64,000 nucleotides of DNA from Pannonibacter carbonis. Its GTDB lineage: Bacteria; Pseudomonadota; Alphaproteobacteria; Rhizobiales; Stappiaceae. The stretch covers positions 138,182 to 202,181 of the forward strand of contig NZ_PUDR01000001.1 in the NCBI RefSeq assembly GCF_003012935.1, given 5' to 3'. This document shows, one piece after another, positions 25,321 through 37,145 of the stretch. The position numbers were made by a program, and so were the translations under genes. Below the pieces are notes generated by a model. It had not been told where the DNA came from. It saw nothing but the letters and a program-made list of their open reading frames with translations, and made no database searches. Each line of letters begins with the position of its first letter. Position 1 is the stretch's first letter.

Positions 25321-26808
25321 TCAAAGGCTCATGGTCGCGGCGACGGCGGATTTCCAGGCGCCGTATTTGCGCTGGCGCTCGTCTTCGCCGATGGCCGGCT
25401 CGAAACGCCGTTCGATGGCCCAGCTTTCGGAAAAACCATCCATGTCCGGATAGACCCCGGCCTGCATCCCGGCAAGCCACGCTGCGCCCAGGGCTGTCGT
25501 CTCCAGCACAGTCGGCCGGTCCACCGGCGCACCGATGATGTCGGACAGGAACTGCATCGCCCAGTCATTGGCGCTCATGCCCCCATCGACGCGCAACACG
25601 GGCTGTCCGGCAGCATTCGTCCAGTCAACCTGCATGGCTTCCAGCAGGTCGCGCGTCTGGTAGCCAACGCTCTCCAGTGCCGCCTTGGCAAACTCGCCAG
25701 GCCCGGAATTTCGCGTCAGGCCATAAATGGCACCGCGGCAGTCCGGGCGCCAGTACGGAGCACCAAGACCGGTAAAGGCCGGCACCAGAATGACCGATTG
25801 ACCGGGATCGGCCGTCTCGGCCAGCGCTTGCGTTTCTTTTGCCTCACGGATGATTTTCAGCCCGTCGCGCAGCCACTGCACAACGGCCCCTGCGATGAAG
25901 ATCGAGCCTTCCAGCGCATAGGTCGGCTTGCCGGCGATCTGATAGGCGATGGTTGTCAGCAGGCGGCTCTTGGACGTCACCGGTGTGTCGCCGGTGTTGA
26001 GCAGAGCAAAGCAACCGGTGCCATAGGTGGACTTCATCATGCCCGGCTGGAAGCAGGCCTGTCCCACAGTTGCCGCCTGCTGGTCGCCGGCAACGCCGAG
26101 GATCGGGATCTCACGTCCGAACAGGTCGGCGCGTGTATGACCGAACTCGGCGGCGCAGTCCTTCACCTCTGGCAGCATGCCCATCGGAATATCGAGGAGG
26201 TTGCAGATCTCCGTGCTCCACTCACCCTTGTGGATGTCATAGAGCAACGTGCGCGCGGCATTTGTCGCGTCAGTCACATGAACCGCGCCACCGGTAAGCC
26301 GCCAGATCAGGAACGTGTCGACCGTTCCAAAAAGCAGTTCCCCGCGTTCGGCTCGCCCCCGAGCCCCCTCGACCGTATCAAGCACCCACTTCAGCTTGGT
26401 GCCGGAAAAATACGGGTCGAGCAAAAGGCCGGTCTTGGCCGCGACCATCGCCTCATGGCCCTCGTCCTTGAGGCGGCGGCAGAGATCCGCCGTGCGGCGG
26501 TCCTGCCAGACGATGGCGTTATAGACCGGTTGACCGGTGGCGCGATCCCACACGACGGTGGTCTCGCGCTGGTTGGTGATGCCAATGGCGGCAATGTCGT
26601 GCCCGCTCTTGCCGGCACGCTCGATAGCAGCGCGGCAAGCCCCTGCGGTCGTGGACCACAGGTCGGCCGGATCGTGTTCCACCCAGCCCGGATGCGGATA
26701 GATCTGCGGAAACTCTTCCTGCGCGCTGGCGACAATCTTCAGCGACTTGTCGAACAGAATGGCACGGCTGGATGTCGTCCCCTGGTCGATGGCGAGAATA
26801 TGCGTCAC
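25321..26808 (-). CDS. glpK: Glycerol kinase
   Basis: A 495-residue FGGY-family kinase making sn-glycerol 3-phosphate from glycerol and ATP. The N-terminal phosphate site reads [38 protein letters not shown] and [16 protein letters not shown] follow, and the C-terminal adenosine site is [18 protein letters not shown]. Length is normal. It is the last gene of the glp unit, 196 bases after glpV. That gap carries an odd-centred perfect palindrome (26868-26882), so glpK may also have its own promoter. Confidence 0.98.
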   Translation of the reverse strand: MTHILAIDQGTTSSRAILFDKSLKIVASAQEEFPQIYPHPGWVEHDPADLWSTTAGACRAAIERAGKSGHDIAAIGITNQRETTVVWDRATGQPVYNAIVWQDRRTADLCRRLKDEGHEAMVAAKTGLLLDPYFSGTKLKWVLDTVEGARGRAERGELLFGTVDTFLIWRLTGGAVHVTDATNAARTLLYDIHKGEWSTEICNLLDIPMGMLPEVKDCAAEFGHTRADLFGREIPILGVAGDQQAATVGQACFQPGMMKSTYGTGCFALLNTGDTPVTSKSRLLTTIAYQIAGKPTYALEGSIFIAGAVVQWLRDGLKIIREAKETQALAETADPGQSVILVPAFTGLGAPYWRPDCRGAIYGLTRNSGPGEFAKAALESVGYQTRDLLEAMQVDWTNAAGQPVLRVDGGMSANDWAMQFLSDIIGAPVDRPTVLETTALGAAWLAGMQAGVYPDMDGFSESWAIERRFEPAIGEDERQRKYGAWKSAVAATMSL

Positions 26809-26867
26809 GTCGGCCTCCCCGATTGCGCCTGATCTTGCTGTCAGCGTCTGGTCATTCCGCTTAACAG

Positions 26868-26882
26868 GCTGACCTGGTCAGC
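26868..26882. promoter_or_regulatory. Perfect palindrome upstream of glpK
   Basis: GCTGACC-T-GGTCAGC is a 15-base palindrome 60 bases before glpK, with a partial second copy (ACCAGGTCAGC) near 26944. It differs from the glpR-type operators at 34615-34673. It could be a regulator site or a small hairpin. Confidence 0.4.
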
Positions 26883-27004
26883 TCAATGGCTCGCCGCAAT
26901 CCTCCCCCGGAAGACAGGCGTCGGCACAATGGACATTGCGCTCACCAGGTCAGCCCGAAGGCGGGACCTTGCGGCCCCGCCCCCGATTGTCGATGGGTAC
27001 GTGC

Positions 27005-28711
27005 TTATTTCCAGGAAGCGATCAGGTCGTCATAGGAGACGGTGATCGGCTGTTCCTTTTCATCCGGGATCGGACCCTTCGGTGCGCCCGGCTGGTCGAA
27101 CCAGTACTCGGCGGTCTGGACTTCGTTCAGCTTCGGACCGAACTCGCCCTGCACGCCGGCACGTTCCAGGCGCTCAAGCACTTTCTCCTGCTCGGCGCAG
27201 AGTGCATCCATTGCTGCCTGCGGGGTCTTGGCACCGGACGACGCATCGCCGATGTTCTGCCACCACAGCTGGGCCAGCTTCGGGTAGTCCGGAACGTTGG
27301 TGCCGGTCGGCGACCACTGCAGACGGGCCGGCGAGCGATAGAACTCGATCAGACCGCCAAGCTTCGGTGCGCGCTCGGTGAAGCTGTCATGCGCAAGGGT
27401 GGACTCGCGGATGAAGGTCAGGCCAACGTGGCTCTTCTTCACGTCCACGGTCTTGGACGTGACGAACTGGGCATAGAGCCAGGCCGCCTTGGCGCGGTCA
27501 ACCGGAGTGGACTTCATCAGCGTCCAGGAACCAGCGTCCTGATAGCCGACCTTCATGCCTTCTTCCCAGTACACGCCATGCGGCGAGGGAGCCATGCGCC
27601 ACTTCGGCGTGCCATCCTCGTTCACGACCGGCAGGCCCGGCTTGACCATGTCGGCGGTGAAGGCGGTGTACCAGAACATCTGCTGAGCGATTTCGCCCTG
27701 GGCAGGAACCGGGCCGGCTTCGCCGAACACCATGCCGGCAGCAGCCGGCGGAGCGTACTTGTTCAGCCAGTCGATGTACTTGGTGATCGAGTACACAGCA
27801 GCCGGGCCGTTGGTGTCGCCGCCACGGGCAACGCAGGAACCAACCGGCTGGAAGTTCTCGTTGACGCGGATGCCCCACTCGTCGACCGGCAGGCCGTTCG
27901 GTTCGCCCTTGTCACCGGCACCTGCCATCGACAGCCACGCATCGGTGAAGCGCCAGCCAAGCGACGGGTCCTTCTTGCCGTAGTCCATGTGGCCATAGAC
28001 CTTCTTGCCGTCGATTTCACGGCCGGTGAAGAACTCGGCAATGTCCTCGTAGGCAGACCAGTTGACCGGTACGCCGAGCTCATAGCCATACTTGGCCTTG
28101 AAGTCGGCCTTGTTCTTCTCGTCGTTGAACCAGTCATACCGGAACCAGTAAAGGTTCGCGAACTGCTGGTCGGGCAGCTGATAGAGCTTGCCGTCCGGAC
28201 CGGTGGTGAACTTGGTGCCGATGAAGTCGGCCAGATCGAGACCCGGATTGGTCACGTCCTTGCCTTCACCAGCCATCCAGTCAGTCAGGTTGCGAGCCTG
28301 CTGGTAGCGCCAGTGGGTACCGATCAGGTCGCTATCGTTGATATAGGCGTCGTAGATGTTCTCGCCGGACTGCATCTGGGTCTGCAGCTTCTCGACGACG
28401 TCACCTTCACCGATCAGGTCGTGCGTGATCTTGATGCCGGTGATCTTGGTAAAGGCGTCAGCCAGAACCTTGGATTCGTATTCATGGGTGGTGATCGTCT
28501 CGGAGACGACCTTGATTTCCATGCCCTTGAACGGAGCGGCAGCGTCGATGAACCACTGCATCTCCTTTTCCTGGTCCGCGCGGCTCAGGGCCGACTGCGT
28601 GCCGATTTCAGCGTCCAGGAACTTCTTTGCCGCTTCCATGTCGGCAAAGGCGCTTCCGGTCGAAACCAGCATGGCAAGGGCCATGGCCGTCGAAGTGTAA
28701 TACACTTTCAT
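27005..28711 (-). CDS. glpV: Glycerol ABC transporter substrate-binding protein GlpV
   Basis: A 568-residue periplasmic protein, unusually long for a sugar-binding protein and typical of GlpV of the rhizobial glycerol transporter. A signal peptide covers residues 1-23 (ending GSAFA-DM). The mature chain begins AAKKFLDAEIGTQSALSR, with later SGENIYDAYINDSDLIGTHW, YWFRYDWF and SPTGTNVPDYPKLAQLWW. It lies downstream of glpU and upstream of glpK, inside the glycerol operon. Binding of glycerol or glycerol-related polyols is known for the family. Confidence 0.94.
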   Translation of the reverse strand: MKVYYTSTAMALAMLVSTGSAFADMEAAKKFLDAEIGTQSALSRADQEKEMQWFIDAAAPFKGMEIKVVSETITTHEYESKVLADAFTKITGIKITHDLIGEGDVVEKLQTQMQSGENIYDAYINDSDLIGTHWRYQQARNLTDWMAGEGKDVTNPGLDLADFIGTKFTTGPDGKLYQLPDQQFANLYWFRYDWFNDEKNKADFKAKYGYELGVPVNWSAYEDIAEFFTGREIDGKKVYGHMDYGKKDPSLGWRFTDAWLSMAGAGDKGEPNGLPVDEWGIRVNENFQPVGSCVARGGDTNGPAAVYSITKYIDWLNKYAPPAAAGMVFGEAGPVPAQGEIAQQMFWYTAFTADMVKPGLPVVNEDGTPKWRMAPSPHGVYWEEGMKVGYQDAGSWTLMKSTPVDRAKAAWLYAQFVTSKTVDVKKSHVGLTFIRESTLAHDSFTERAPKLGGLIEFYRSPARLQWSPTGTNVPDYPKLAQLWWQNIGDASSGAKTPQAAMDALCAEQEKVLERLERAGVQGEFGPKLNEVQTAEYWFDQPGAPKGPIPDEKEQPITVSYDDLIASWK

Positions 28712-28761
28712 TCAGTTTCCTCCCGAGTGATTTGATCCGAAGATCAGGTTGCCTTTCGTCT

Positions 28762-29034
28762 TCAGACCCAGCGGAACACCGCAAAGGCGTAGACGAGACA
28801 GGCGATCAGAGCCCCCCAGAGGGGGGCGCCGAAGGCGGCGAGCCAGCCAAGCGTGATGAAGGCTGAGCCCAAAAGGGTGATGAAGAGACGGTCCCCGCGC
28901 GTCGTCTCGATGCGCAGCACGCCGACACGGGGCGTCTCCGGAAAGCGGATTGCCAGAGTGGTGAAGACCACCAGCAAGGTCGCAATCGTGGCAAAGAAGA
29001 TCGCGGTCGGCGCGGTCCAGGCCATCCAGTCCAT
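28762..29034 (-). CDS. glpU: DUF2160 small membrane protein GlpU
   Basis: A 90-residue protein with two hydrophobic helices (about 8-30 and 52-85) separated by the hydrophilic FPETPRVGVLRIETTRGDR, which is conserved in DUF2160. It is known only as a component of the glpSTPQUV glycerol transporter region; its role is unproven. It sits between the permease glpQ (17 bases away) and the binding protein glpV. Confidence 0.9.
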   Translation of the reverse strand: MDWMAWTAPTAIFFATIATLLVVFTTLAIRFPETPRVGVLRIETTRGDRLFITLLGSAFITLGWLAAFGAPLWGALIACLVYAFAVFRWV

Positions 29035-29051
29035 ATCTGTTCTCCCTCAGA

Positions 29052-29911
<860 letters not shown>

Positions 29912-29912
<1 letters not shown>

Positions 29913-30783
29913 CAGAAGCCCTGCCTTTTGTCGAGGTTGGTCATGACGGTGTAGAACACCCAGGAAATCAGCAGGATCACGAGGAAGTACATGATCGAGA
30001 AGGCTGCGGCCGGACCGAGGTCAAACTGGCCGAGTGCCATCTTGACGAGGTCGATCGACAGGAAGGTCGTCGAGTTGCCCGGCCCGCCACCGGTGACCAC
30101 GAAGGGCTCGGTGTAGATCATGAAACTGTCCATGAAGCGCAGCAGGATGGCGATCATCAGCACGCCCTGCATCTTCGGCAGCTCGATGTAGCGGAACACG
30201 CTCCAGCGGCTGGCCTGGTCGATCTTCGCCGCCTGATAGTAGGCATCCGGGATCGACTGCAGACCGGCATAGGCGAGCAGCGCCACCAGCGAGGTCCAGT
30301 GCCACACGTCCATCACGATGACCGTGGCCCAGGCGGCGACAGCGTCCTGCGTGTAATTGTAGGAGATGCCGAGGGCATGCAGCGTGGCACCCAGCAGACC
30401 GATGTCGACGCGGGCAAAGATCTGCCAGATGGTGCCGACCACGTTCCACGGAATGAGCAGCGGCAGCGCCATCAGGATGAGGCAGAACGAGGCCCAGAAG
30501 CCGCGCTTGGGCATGTTCAGCGCGATGAAGATGCCGAGCGGGATCTCGATGGCCAGGATCACGGCCGAGAAGATCAGCTGACGGCCGAGCGCATCCCAGA
30601 GGCGCTTGGAATGCAGCATTTCATCGAACCATTCGACACCAGCCCAGAAGAACTGGTTGTTGCCGAACGTGTCCTGGACCGAGTAGTTCACCACCGTCAT
30701 CAGCGGGATCACCGCCGAGAAGGCGACGAGCACGAGAACGGGAAGGACAAGGAACCAGGCCTTGTGATTGACGGTCTTTTCCA

Positions 30784-30784
<1 letters not shown>
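29912..30784 (-). CDS. glpP: Glycerol ABC transporter permease GlpP
   Basis: A 290-residue MalF-type permease with six hydrophobic segments, beginning AWFLVLPVLVLVAFSAVIPL. The EAA region reads SIPDAYYQAAKIDQASRW around residues 190-207, and the C-terminus is ILLISWVFYTVMTNL. It overlaps the glpT stop upstream and the glpQ start downstream by one base each, so the transporter genes are tightly coupled. Confidence 0.95.
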
Positions 30785-31860
<1,076 letters not shown>

Positions 31861-31870
31861 GGGTCCCTCC

Positions 31871-32959
31871 TCACGCTGCCAGCGCATAGGCGGCCGGAGC
31901 CACCAGCGCGCCGTCCTGGCCGAAGACATAGACATGCGAGGGGTCGAGATAGACCTTCAGCGCGGCCCCCAGGGTGAGGTCATGCACGCCATGGATCAGG
32001 CCAACCCAGCGCTCGCCATGATGTTCAAGGTGCACGAAAGTCTCCGATCCGGTGATTTCGGTCACCGCGAGCTGGGCGGTGAACTCCATCGCATCCGTGC
32101 TGTGCCGGTGCAGTTCGAGATGGTTCGGCCGGAAGCCGGCGATGTAGCGGCCATCGTGCAGCTCGGCGAGCTTGCCGGCGGCCGGGATCGACTGTCCGTC
32201 CCCGAACATCAGCTTGGCACCTGCCTTGGCGATCTGCAGGAAGTTCATCGGCGGATCGGAGAACACGCGTGCCGTCGTTGCATCGACGGGCCGGCGATAG
32301 ACCTCCGGCGTCGGCCCGAACTGGGTCACCCGGCCCTGCCACAGCGTGGCCGCGTTGCCACCCAGAAGCAGCGCCTCTTCCGGCTCCGTCGTCGCGTAGA
32401 CGAAGATCGATCCTGAGGCTTCGAAGATCTTCGGGATCTCGACGCGCAGCTCTTCGCGCAGCTTGTAATCAAGGTTGGCCAGCGGCTCGTCGAGCAGAAC
32501 CAGGCCGGCGTTCTTGACCAGTGCGCGCGCCAACGCGCAGCGCTGCTGCTGGCCACCGGACAGCTCCAGCGGCTTGCGCTTCAGCATCGGCGTCAGCTTC
32601 ATCAGCTCCGCCGTCTTGTGCACGGCCTTGTCGATCTCCGCCGACGACTTGCCCATCAGCCGCAAAGGACTGGCAATATTGTCGTAAACGGTCATCGCCG
32701 GATAGTTGATGAACTGCTGATAGACCATGGCAACGGCGCGGTCCTGCACGCGCATGCCGGTCACGTCCTTGCCGTTCCAGAGGATGCGGCCGGTCGTCGG
32801 CTTGTCGAGCCCAGCCATCAACCGCATCAGCGATGTCTTGCCAGCCGACGTCGGTCCGAGCAGCACATTCATGCTGCCCTCACGCAAGGTCAGGTCTGTC
32901 GGGTGGATATGGGTTGCCCCACCCGCGACCTTGGAGACATTCTCCAGGACCAGGGTCAT
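31871..32959 (-). CDS. glpS: Glycerol ABC transporter ATP-binding protein GlpS
   Basis: A 362-residue ATPase partner of GlpT. Walker A is LGPTSAGKTS, the signature is the canonical LSGGQQQRCALARA and Walker B is LVLLDEPLANLD. The switch region reads FVYATTEPEEALLLG, with Thr in place of the usual His, so one of the two composite ATP sites is likely degenerate. The C-terminal region is MalK-like. It is 22 bases downstream of glpD and ten upstream of glpT. The start at ATG 32959 (MTLVLENVSKVAGG) is the family start. Confidence 0.94.
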   Translation of the reverse strand: MTLVLENVSKVAGGATHIHPTDLTLREGSMNVLLGPTSAGKTSLMRLMAGLDKPTTGRILWNGKDVTGMRVQDRAVAMVYQQFINYPAMTVYDNIASPLRLMGKSSAEIDKAVHKTAELMKLTPMLKRKPLELSGGQQQRCALARALVKNAGLVLLDEPLANLDYKLREELRVEIPKIFEASGSIFVYATTEPEEALLLGGNAATLWQGRVTQFGPTPEVYRRPVDATTARVFSDPPMNFLQIAKAGAKLMFGDGQSIPAAGKLAELHDGRYIAGFRPNHLELHRHSTDAMEFTAQLAVTEITGSETFVHLEHHGERWVGLIHGVHDLTLGAALKVYLDPSHVYVFGQDGALVAPAAYALAA

Positions 32960-32981
32960 AATTCTCGTCCTCCCATTCCTG

Positions 32982-34583
32982 CTACTGCGCCGCGGCCGCC
33001 CCGTGCCGGGCCGTGCAGGCATTCTTTATCCATTGATCCAGCGCTGCCACTTCAGCGGCGCTCAGGCGCAGGCCCATTTTTGAGCGACGCCAGACGACGT
33101 CCTCGGCGCTGCGCGCATATTCCTTGTCGATCAACCAGTTGACTTCACGTTCGGTCAGGTTCCAGCCGAAGTGAGCACCCAGATCCTCCACCCGGGTCGC
33201 ACCTTTCAGGATCTCCAGCGCCTCGGTTCCATAGGCTTTCACAAGACGACGAGCCCAGCGCTCATCAAGGAACGGATGCGCGCTCATCAGTTCACGCACC
33301 AATGCTTCGACGCCATCAACCGGGAAGTTGCCACCCGGCAGCGGCACGCGCGCGGTCCAGGCAGCACCAGCTGCCGGGAAATGCGGCACGATCTTTTCCA
33401 GCGCATGCTCGGCGAGCTTGCGATAGGTGGTGATCTTGCCGCCGAACACATTGAGCAGCGGCGCGCCGCCGGTCTCGTCCACCTTCAGCACATAGTCGCG
33501 GGTCGCGGCTGTCGCAGACTTGGCACCGTCGTTGTAGAGCGGGCGAACACCCGAATAGCTCCAGACGATGTCGTCCACGGTGACCGGCTTCTTGAAGTAG
33601 CCCGAGGCGAACTTCAGCAGGTAGTCGCGCTCCTGATCCGTGCAGACCGGCTTGATGCCCGGCTCCGGATGGTCGGCATCGGTCGTGCCGATCAGGGTAA
33701 AATCGGTCTCGTAAGGGATCGCAAAGATGATGCGGCCGTCTTCGCCCTGGAAGAAGTAGCACTTGTCGTGATCGTAGAGCTTCTTCGTAACGATGTGGCT
33801 GCCGCGCACCAGGCGCACGCTTTCCTGCGAATTGGAGCGCACCGTGTTGCGGATCACGTCGCCGACCCAGGGGCCGCCGGCGTTGACCAGCATCCGGGCA
33901 TGGCGGCGGAACTGCTCACCCGTGTCGCGGTTTTCAAGCAGGATCTGCCACTGCCCGTCGACGCGCTCGGCCGACAGCACCTTGGTGCGCACCATGATCT
34001 CGGCGCCTCGGGCGGCCGCATCACGGGCATTGAGCACCACGAGCCGGGAGTCCTCGATCCAGCAATCCGAATATTCATAGGCCTTGGCAAAGCGGTCCTG
34101 CAGCGGCTTGCCTTCAGGGCCGGCCTTCAGATCGACCGTCGACGTGCCCGGCAGGATCTTGCGGCCGCCGAGGTTGTCATAGAGGAACAGGCCAAACCGG
34201 ATCAGCCAGGCCGGACGACGCCCTTTCATCCAGGGCATCACCATGTTGAGCAACTTCGAGGTCGGCGTCTCGCCTTCGAACCGCATGTCCTTGTGGTAAG
34301 GAAGCACGAAGCGCATGGGCCAGGAAATATGCGGCATCGCCGTCAGCAGCGTTTCGCGCTCGATCAGCGCCTCGCGCACCAGCCGCACCTCGAAGTACTC
34401 GAGGTAGCGCAAGCCGCCATGGAACAGCTTTGTCGAGGCGGATGAGGTTGCGGAGGCAAGGTCATTCATCTCCGCCAGCGAGACGGTCAGACCACGTCCG
34501 GTCGCGTCACGGGCGATGCCGCAGCCATTGATGCCGCCGCCGATGATGAACAGATCGACCACCTGATCTTGCTGCAATGCCAC
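32982..34583 (-). CDS. glpD: Glycerol-3-phosphate dehydrogenase (aerobic)
   Basis: A 533-residue FAD enzyme at the inner membrane that oxidises sn-glycerol 3-phosphate to dihydroxyacetone phosphate and feeds electrons to quinone. The FAD-binding motif is LFIIGGGINGCGIARDATGRG; ASATSSASTKLFHGGLRYLE, LVNAGGPWVGDVI, GTTDADHPE and WSYSGVRPLY are characteristic. The open frame to 34703 runs through the operator region, so a downstream start is needed. GTG 34583 lies nine bases after GGGAGG and is preferred; GTG 34589 is closer to the SD. It is the first gene of the glp operon. Confidence 0.96.
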   Translation of the reverse strand: MALQQDQVVDLFIIGGGINGCGIARDATGRGLTVSLAEMNDLASATSSASTKLFHGGLRYLEYFEVRLVREALIERETLLTAMPHISWPMRFVLPYHKDMRFEGETPTSKLLNMVMPWMKGRRPAWLIRFGLFLYDNLGGRKILPGTSTVDLKAGPEGKPLQDRFAKAYEYSDCWIEDSRLVVLNARDAAARGAEIMVRTKVLSAERVDGQWQILLENRDTGEQFRRHARMLVNAGGPWVGDVIRNTVRSNSQESVRLVRGSHIVTKKLYDHDKCYFFQGEDGRIIFAIPYETDFTLIGTTDADHPEPGIKPVCTDQERDYLLKFASGYFKKPVTVDDIVWSYSGVRPLYNDGAKSATAATRDYVLKVDETGGAPLLNVFGGKITTYRKLAEHALEKIVPHFPAAGAAWTARVPLPGGNFPVDGVEALVRELMSAHPFLDERWARRLVKAYGTEALEILKGATRVEDLGAHFGWNLTEREVNWLIDKEYARSAEDVVWRRSKMGLRLSAAEVAALDQWIKNACTARHGAAAAQ

Positions 34584-34614
34584 GGACACGAACCTCCCGG
34601 AACCGGTCTTTTGT

Positions 34615-34673
34615 GAACACAAACGAACCACAAAACCCCATTCACAGTCAATGAACGATTTTCGTTTGTGTTC
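34615..34673. promoter_or_regulatory. Paired inverted GlpR-type operators before glpD
   Basis: GAACACAAACGAA (34615-34627) and its exact reverse complement TTCGTTTGTGTTC (34661-34673) flank 33 bases in front of glpD. The TTCG/CGAA and GTTC/GAAC cores fit the DeoR/GlpR operator type. A third TTCGTTTT follows at 34671-34678. They should let GlpR loop or bind cooperatively to repress the operon. Confidence 0.65.
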
Positions 34674-34822
34674 GTTTTTGATTCTTCGCGTCAATCCAAG
34701 CACTTAGCTGAGGCAAACCGCCGCAGCCCGCGCTTTCGCGGCCATGTTGCCGGAAATAAAGGACTTTTTGTGCGTTGCGGTATCGAACTTTTGCGCTGCA
34801 ATAGTCGATCACATTTCGATCG

Positions 34823-34873
34823 TATGTTCGCACTTGCGCTAAAAACTTGAAAAAGGGAGCCAAAGCGAACATA
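34823..34873. promoter_or_regulatory. Inverted TATGTTCGC operators before glpR
   Basis: TATGTTCGC (34823-34831) is mirrored by GCGAACATA (34865-34873), the half-site of the classical GlpR operator. The second half-site lies 22 bases before the glpR start, which suggests autoregulation. Confidence 0.6.
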
Positions 34874-34894
34874 GTACCCATGCCCCAAGGGAAT

Positions 34895-35668
34895 ATGACC
34901 GTGTCACAGACCTTCCGCCAGCCAGAGATTCTCGAGCTCGCCCGACAGCAGGGAAAGGTCACTGTTGAAGGCCTTGCCGAGCATTTCGGCGTCACCGTCC
35001 AGACCATCCGCCGCGACCTGTCAGAGCTGTCCGACAGCGGCAAGCTGGAACGTGTCCACGGCGGCGCCATCCTGCCATCCGGCGTGACGAACATCGGCTA
35101 TGAGGACCGCAGAAACCTCAATCGCGACGCCAAGACAGCGATTGCCACGCAATGCGCCCGGGCCATTCCGAGCGACGTGTCGGTGTTCCTGAACATCGGC
35201 ACCAGTACGGAAGCGGTCGCCCGCGAGCTGCTGCACCATCGCAACCTGATGGTGGTCACCAACAACATGAATGTCGCCAACATCCTGGTCGGAAACCCGG
35301 ACTGCCAGGTGATCGTTGCCGGCGGGGCCTTGCGGCGCACGGATGGCGGTCTTGTCGGCAACCTGACGACCCGCACCATCGAGCAGTTCAAGTTCGATTT
35401 TGCCGTCATCGGCTGCTCCGCCCTTGATGAGGAAGGCGACCTGCTCGACTTCGACATCCAGGAAGTCGGCGTCAGCCAGACCATCATCCGTCAGGCGCGC
35501 AAGACGTTCCTGGTCTCAGACCATTCCAAGTTCCAGCGCACGGCCCCGGCCCGCATCACCTCGCTGGCGCGCATCGACACCTTCTTCACGGACTACCCAC
35601 TGCCCAGCCCCCTCGCCATCCGCTGCGAAGGCTGGGGCACCAAGGTCGTGGTCTGCGGCGAAGGCTGA
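34895..35668 (+). CDS. glpR: DeoR-family glycerol regulon repressor
   Basis: A 257-residue repressor. The N-terminal DeoR helix-turn-helix reads RQPEILELARQQGKVTVEGL, LAEHFGVTVQTIRRDLSEL and LERVHGGAI. The C-terminal sensor domain contains FLNIGTSTEAVARELL, VVTNNMNVANIL and GGALRRTDGGLVG, as in E. coli GlpR, which senses glycerol 3-phosphate. It is divergent from glpD, with two sets of inverted repeats between them. ATG 34895 follows AAGGGA closely and GTG 34901 is nearly as good; the open frame to 34847 crosses an operator half-site. Confidence 0.93.
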   Translation: MTVSQTFRQPEILELARQQGKVTVEGLAEHFGVTVQTIRRDLSELSDSGKLERVHGGAILPSGVTNIGYEDRRNLNRDAKTAIATQCARAIPSDVSVFLNIGTSTEAVARELLHHRNLMVVTNNMNVANILVGNPDCQVIVAGGALRRTDGGLVGNLTTRTIEQFKFDFAVIGCSALDEEGDLLDFDIQEVGVSQTIIRQARKTFLVSDHSKFQRTAPARITSLARIDTFFTDYPLPSPLAIRCEGWGTKVVVCGEG

Positions 35669-35772
35669 GGCAACGCGCCTGCGGCACACGGCCCATCCGC
35701 CAAAAAAACGGCTGACAAGGCACGCCGGGCGGACTACAGCCTGCCGCAGTCATTTCCGTGCCGGAGGCCCTG

Positions 35773-36465
35773 ATGTCCGCGAAGCCGCACACCCTGATCG
35801 CTCCCTCCATGCTTGCCAGCGATTTCTCGCGTCTGCGCGATGAGCTGCGCGCTGTTGACGCTGCTGGCGCCGACTGGATCCATCTTGATGTGATGGATGG
35901 CCATTTCGTGCCGAACATCACCTATGGACCGGACGTGATCGCCGCCATGCGGCCGCACACCACCAAGGTGTTCGATACGCACCTGATGATCGCACCCTGC
36001 GACGCCTATCTGGAGGCCTTCGCCAAGGCCGGATCGGACATCATCACCGTTCATGCCGAGGCAGGACCTCATCTCGACCGCTCGCTGCAGGCGATCCGGG
36101 CGCTTGGCAAGAAGGCGGGCGTCTCGCTCAACCCGAGTACCCCGGAAAGCGTCATCGAATATGTGCTCGACCGGCTCGACCTGATCCTGGTCATGACGGT
36201 GAACCCCGGTTTCGGCGGCCAGAAGTTCATTCACGCCATGGTCGACAAGGTCGCCCGCATCCGCAAGATGATCGGTGACCGGCCGATCGATATCGAGGTC
36301 GACGGCGGCATTGCCCCGGACACCGCCCCGCTCGTCGCTGCCGCTGGCGCGAACGTGCTGGTTGCCGGGTCTGCGGTGTTCAAGGGCGGCACGCCGGAAA
36401 CATCGAATATCTATGCCGCGCAGATTGCCGCGATCCGAACGGCGGCCGACGCCACCCGCTCGTGA
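35773..36465 (+). CDS. rpe: Ribulose-phosphate 3-epimerase
   Basis: A 230-residue TIM-barrel, metal-dependent enzyme interconverting ribulose 5-phosphate and xylulose 5-phosphate. It has [13 protein letters not shown], the metal-site [14 protein letters not shown] with its His and Asp, [22 protein letters not shown] and the phosphate-binding [11 protein letters not shown] and [11 protein letters not shown] 35773 has GGAGG five bases upstream and is preferred to GTG 35758. It is followed, with a four-base overlap, by a phosphoglycolate phosphatase, a common rpe-gph pairing in Proteobacteria. Confidence 0.97.
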   Translation: MSAKPHTLIAPSMLASDFSRLRDELRAVDAAGADWIHLDVMDGHFVPNITYGPDVIAAMRPHTTKVFDTHLMIAPCDAYLEAFAKAGSDIITVHAEAGPHLDRSLQAIRALGKKAGVSLNPSTPESVIEYVLDRLDLILVMTVNPGFGGQKFIHAMVDKVARIRKMIGDRPIDIEVDGGIAPDTAPLVAAAGANVLVAGSAVFKGGTPETSNIYAAQIAAIRTAADATRS

Positions 36466-37145
36466 GCCGCGCAATGCGAGCGGTTGTCTTTGATCTGGAC
36501 GGGACGCTGGTGGACAGCGTCGCGGCCATCGCCGATGTCGGCAACAGCCTGATGCTGGAACTCGGTCTTGCCGCCCTCAGCGTCGAAGAAGCGCGCGGTT
36601 ACATCGGCAACGGCGCGGCGAAGTTTGTGGAGCGTGCGCTTGCCGCCCGCGCCATCAACGCCGATGCAGCCACGCTTGCCCATCACGTCGAGCGCTTCGA
36701 GGAAATCTATGGCGCGGCGCCAGGCTCGGCCAACCCGCCGTTTGCCGGTGCCGAGCTGGCGCTCAAGACCTTGAAGGCCGAAGGTGTCCGCATCGGGCTT
36801 TGCACCAACAAGCCCGGCATCCCGACCGCCAACCTCCTGGCAGCACTTGGCTGGAGCGATCTGTTCGAGGTGGTGATCGCCGGCGACAGTCTGGCCACCC
36901 GCAAGCCGGATCCGGCACCGCTGATCGAAGCAGCCCGCCGTCTTGGCACCGACGTCACCGCACCGGGCTTTGCCTATGTCGGCGACAGCGAGGTCGATGC
37001 AGAGACAGCCGAGCGCGCTGGCAGCCGCTTTGCCCTCTTCACGCTGGGCTACCGCAAGCAGCCGGTCGAGGCGCTTACGCATACGATCGCCTTCGACGAC
37101 CTGGCGGCCCTGCCTGCCCTTCTGGCCGATCTCGCCGCCCGCTGA
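36462..37145 (+). CDS. gph: Phosphoglycolate phosphatase (HAD family)
   Basis: A 227-residue haloacid-dehalogenase phosphatase. Motif I is [13 protein letters not shown], motif II is GLCTNKP, and motif III/IV is [12 protein letters not shown] with [18 protein letters not shown]. The alpha-helical cap between residues 15 and 85 fits the Gph group. It removes phosphate from 2-phosphoglycolate. GTG 36462 overlaps the rpe stop (GTGA); ATG 36474 is an alternative start. A strong terminator spans its stop codon. Confidence 0.93.
   Translation: MSRAMRAVVFDLDGTLVDSVAAIADVGNSLMLELGLAALSVEEARGYIGNGAAKFVERALAARAINADAATLAHHVERFEEIYGAAPGSANPPFAGAELALKTLKAEGVRIGLCTNKPGIPTANLLAALGWSDLFEVVIAGDSLATRKPDPAPLIEAARRLGTDVTAPGFAYVGDSEVDAETAERAGSRFALFTLGYRKQPVEALTHTIAFDDLAALPALLADLAAR

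Noticed and set aside
26936-28735. 599-codon plus-strand frame opposite glpV
   Set aside because: Antisense to a well-supported binding-protein gene, with no motif or ribosome site.
34648-35094. 148-codon minus-strand frame over the glpR start
   Set aside because: It crosses the operators and glpR coding sequence and has no recognisable features.
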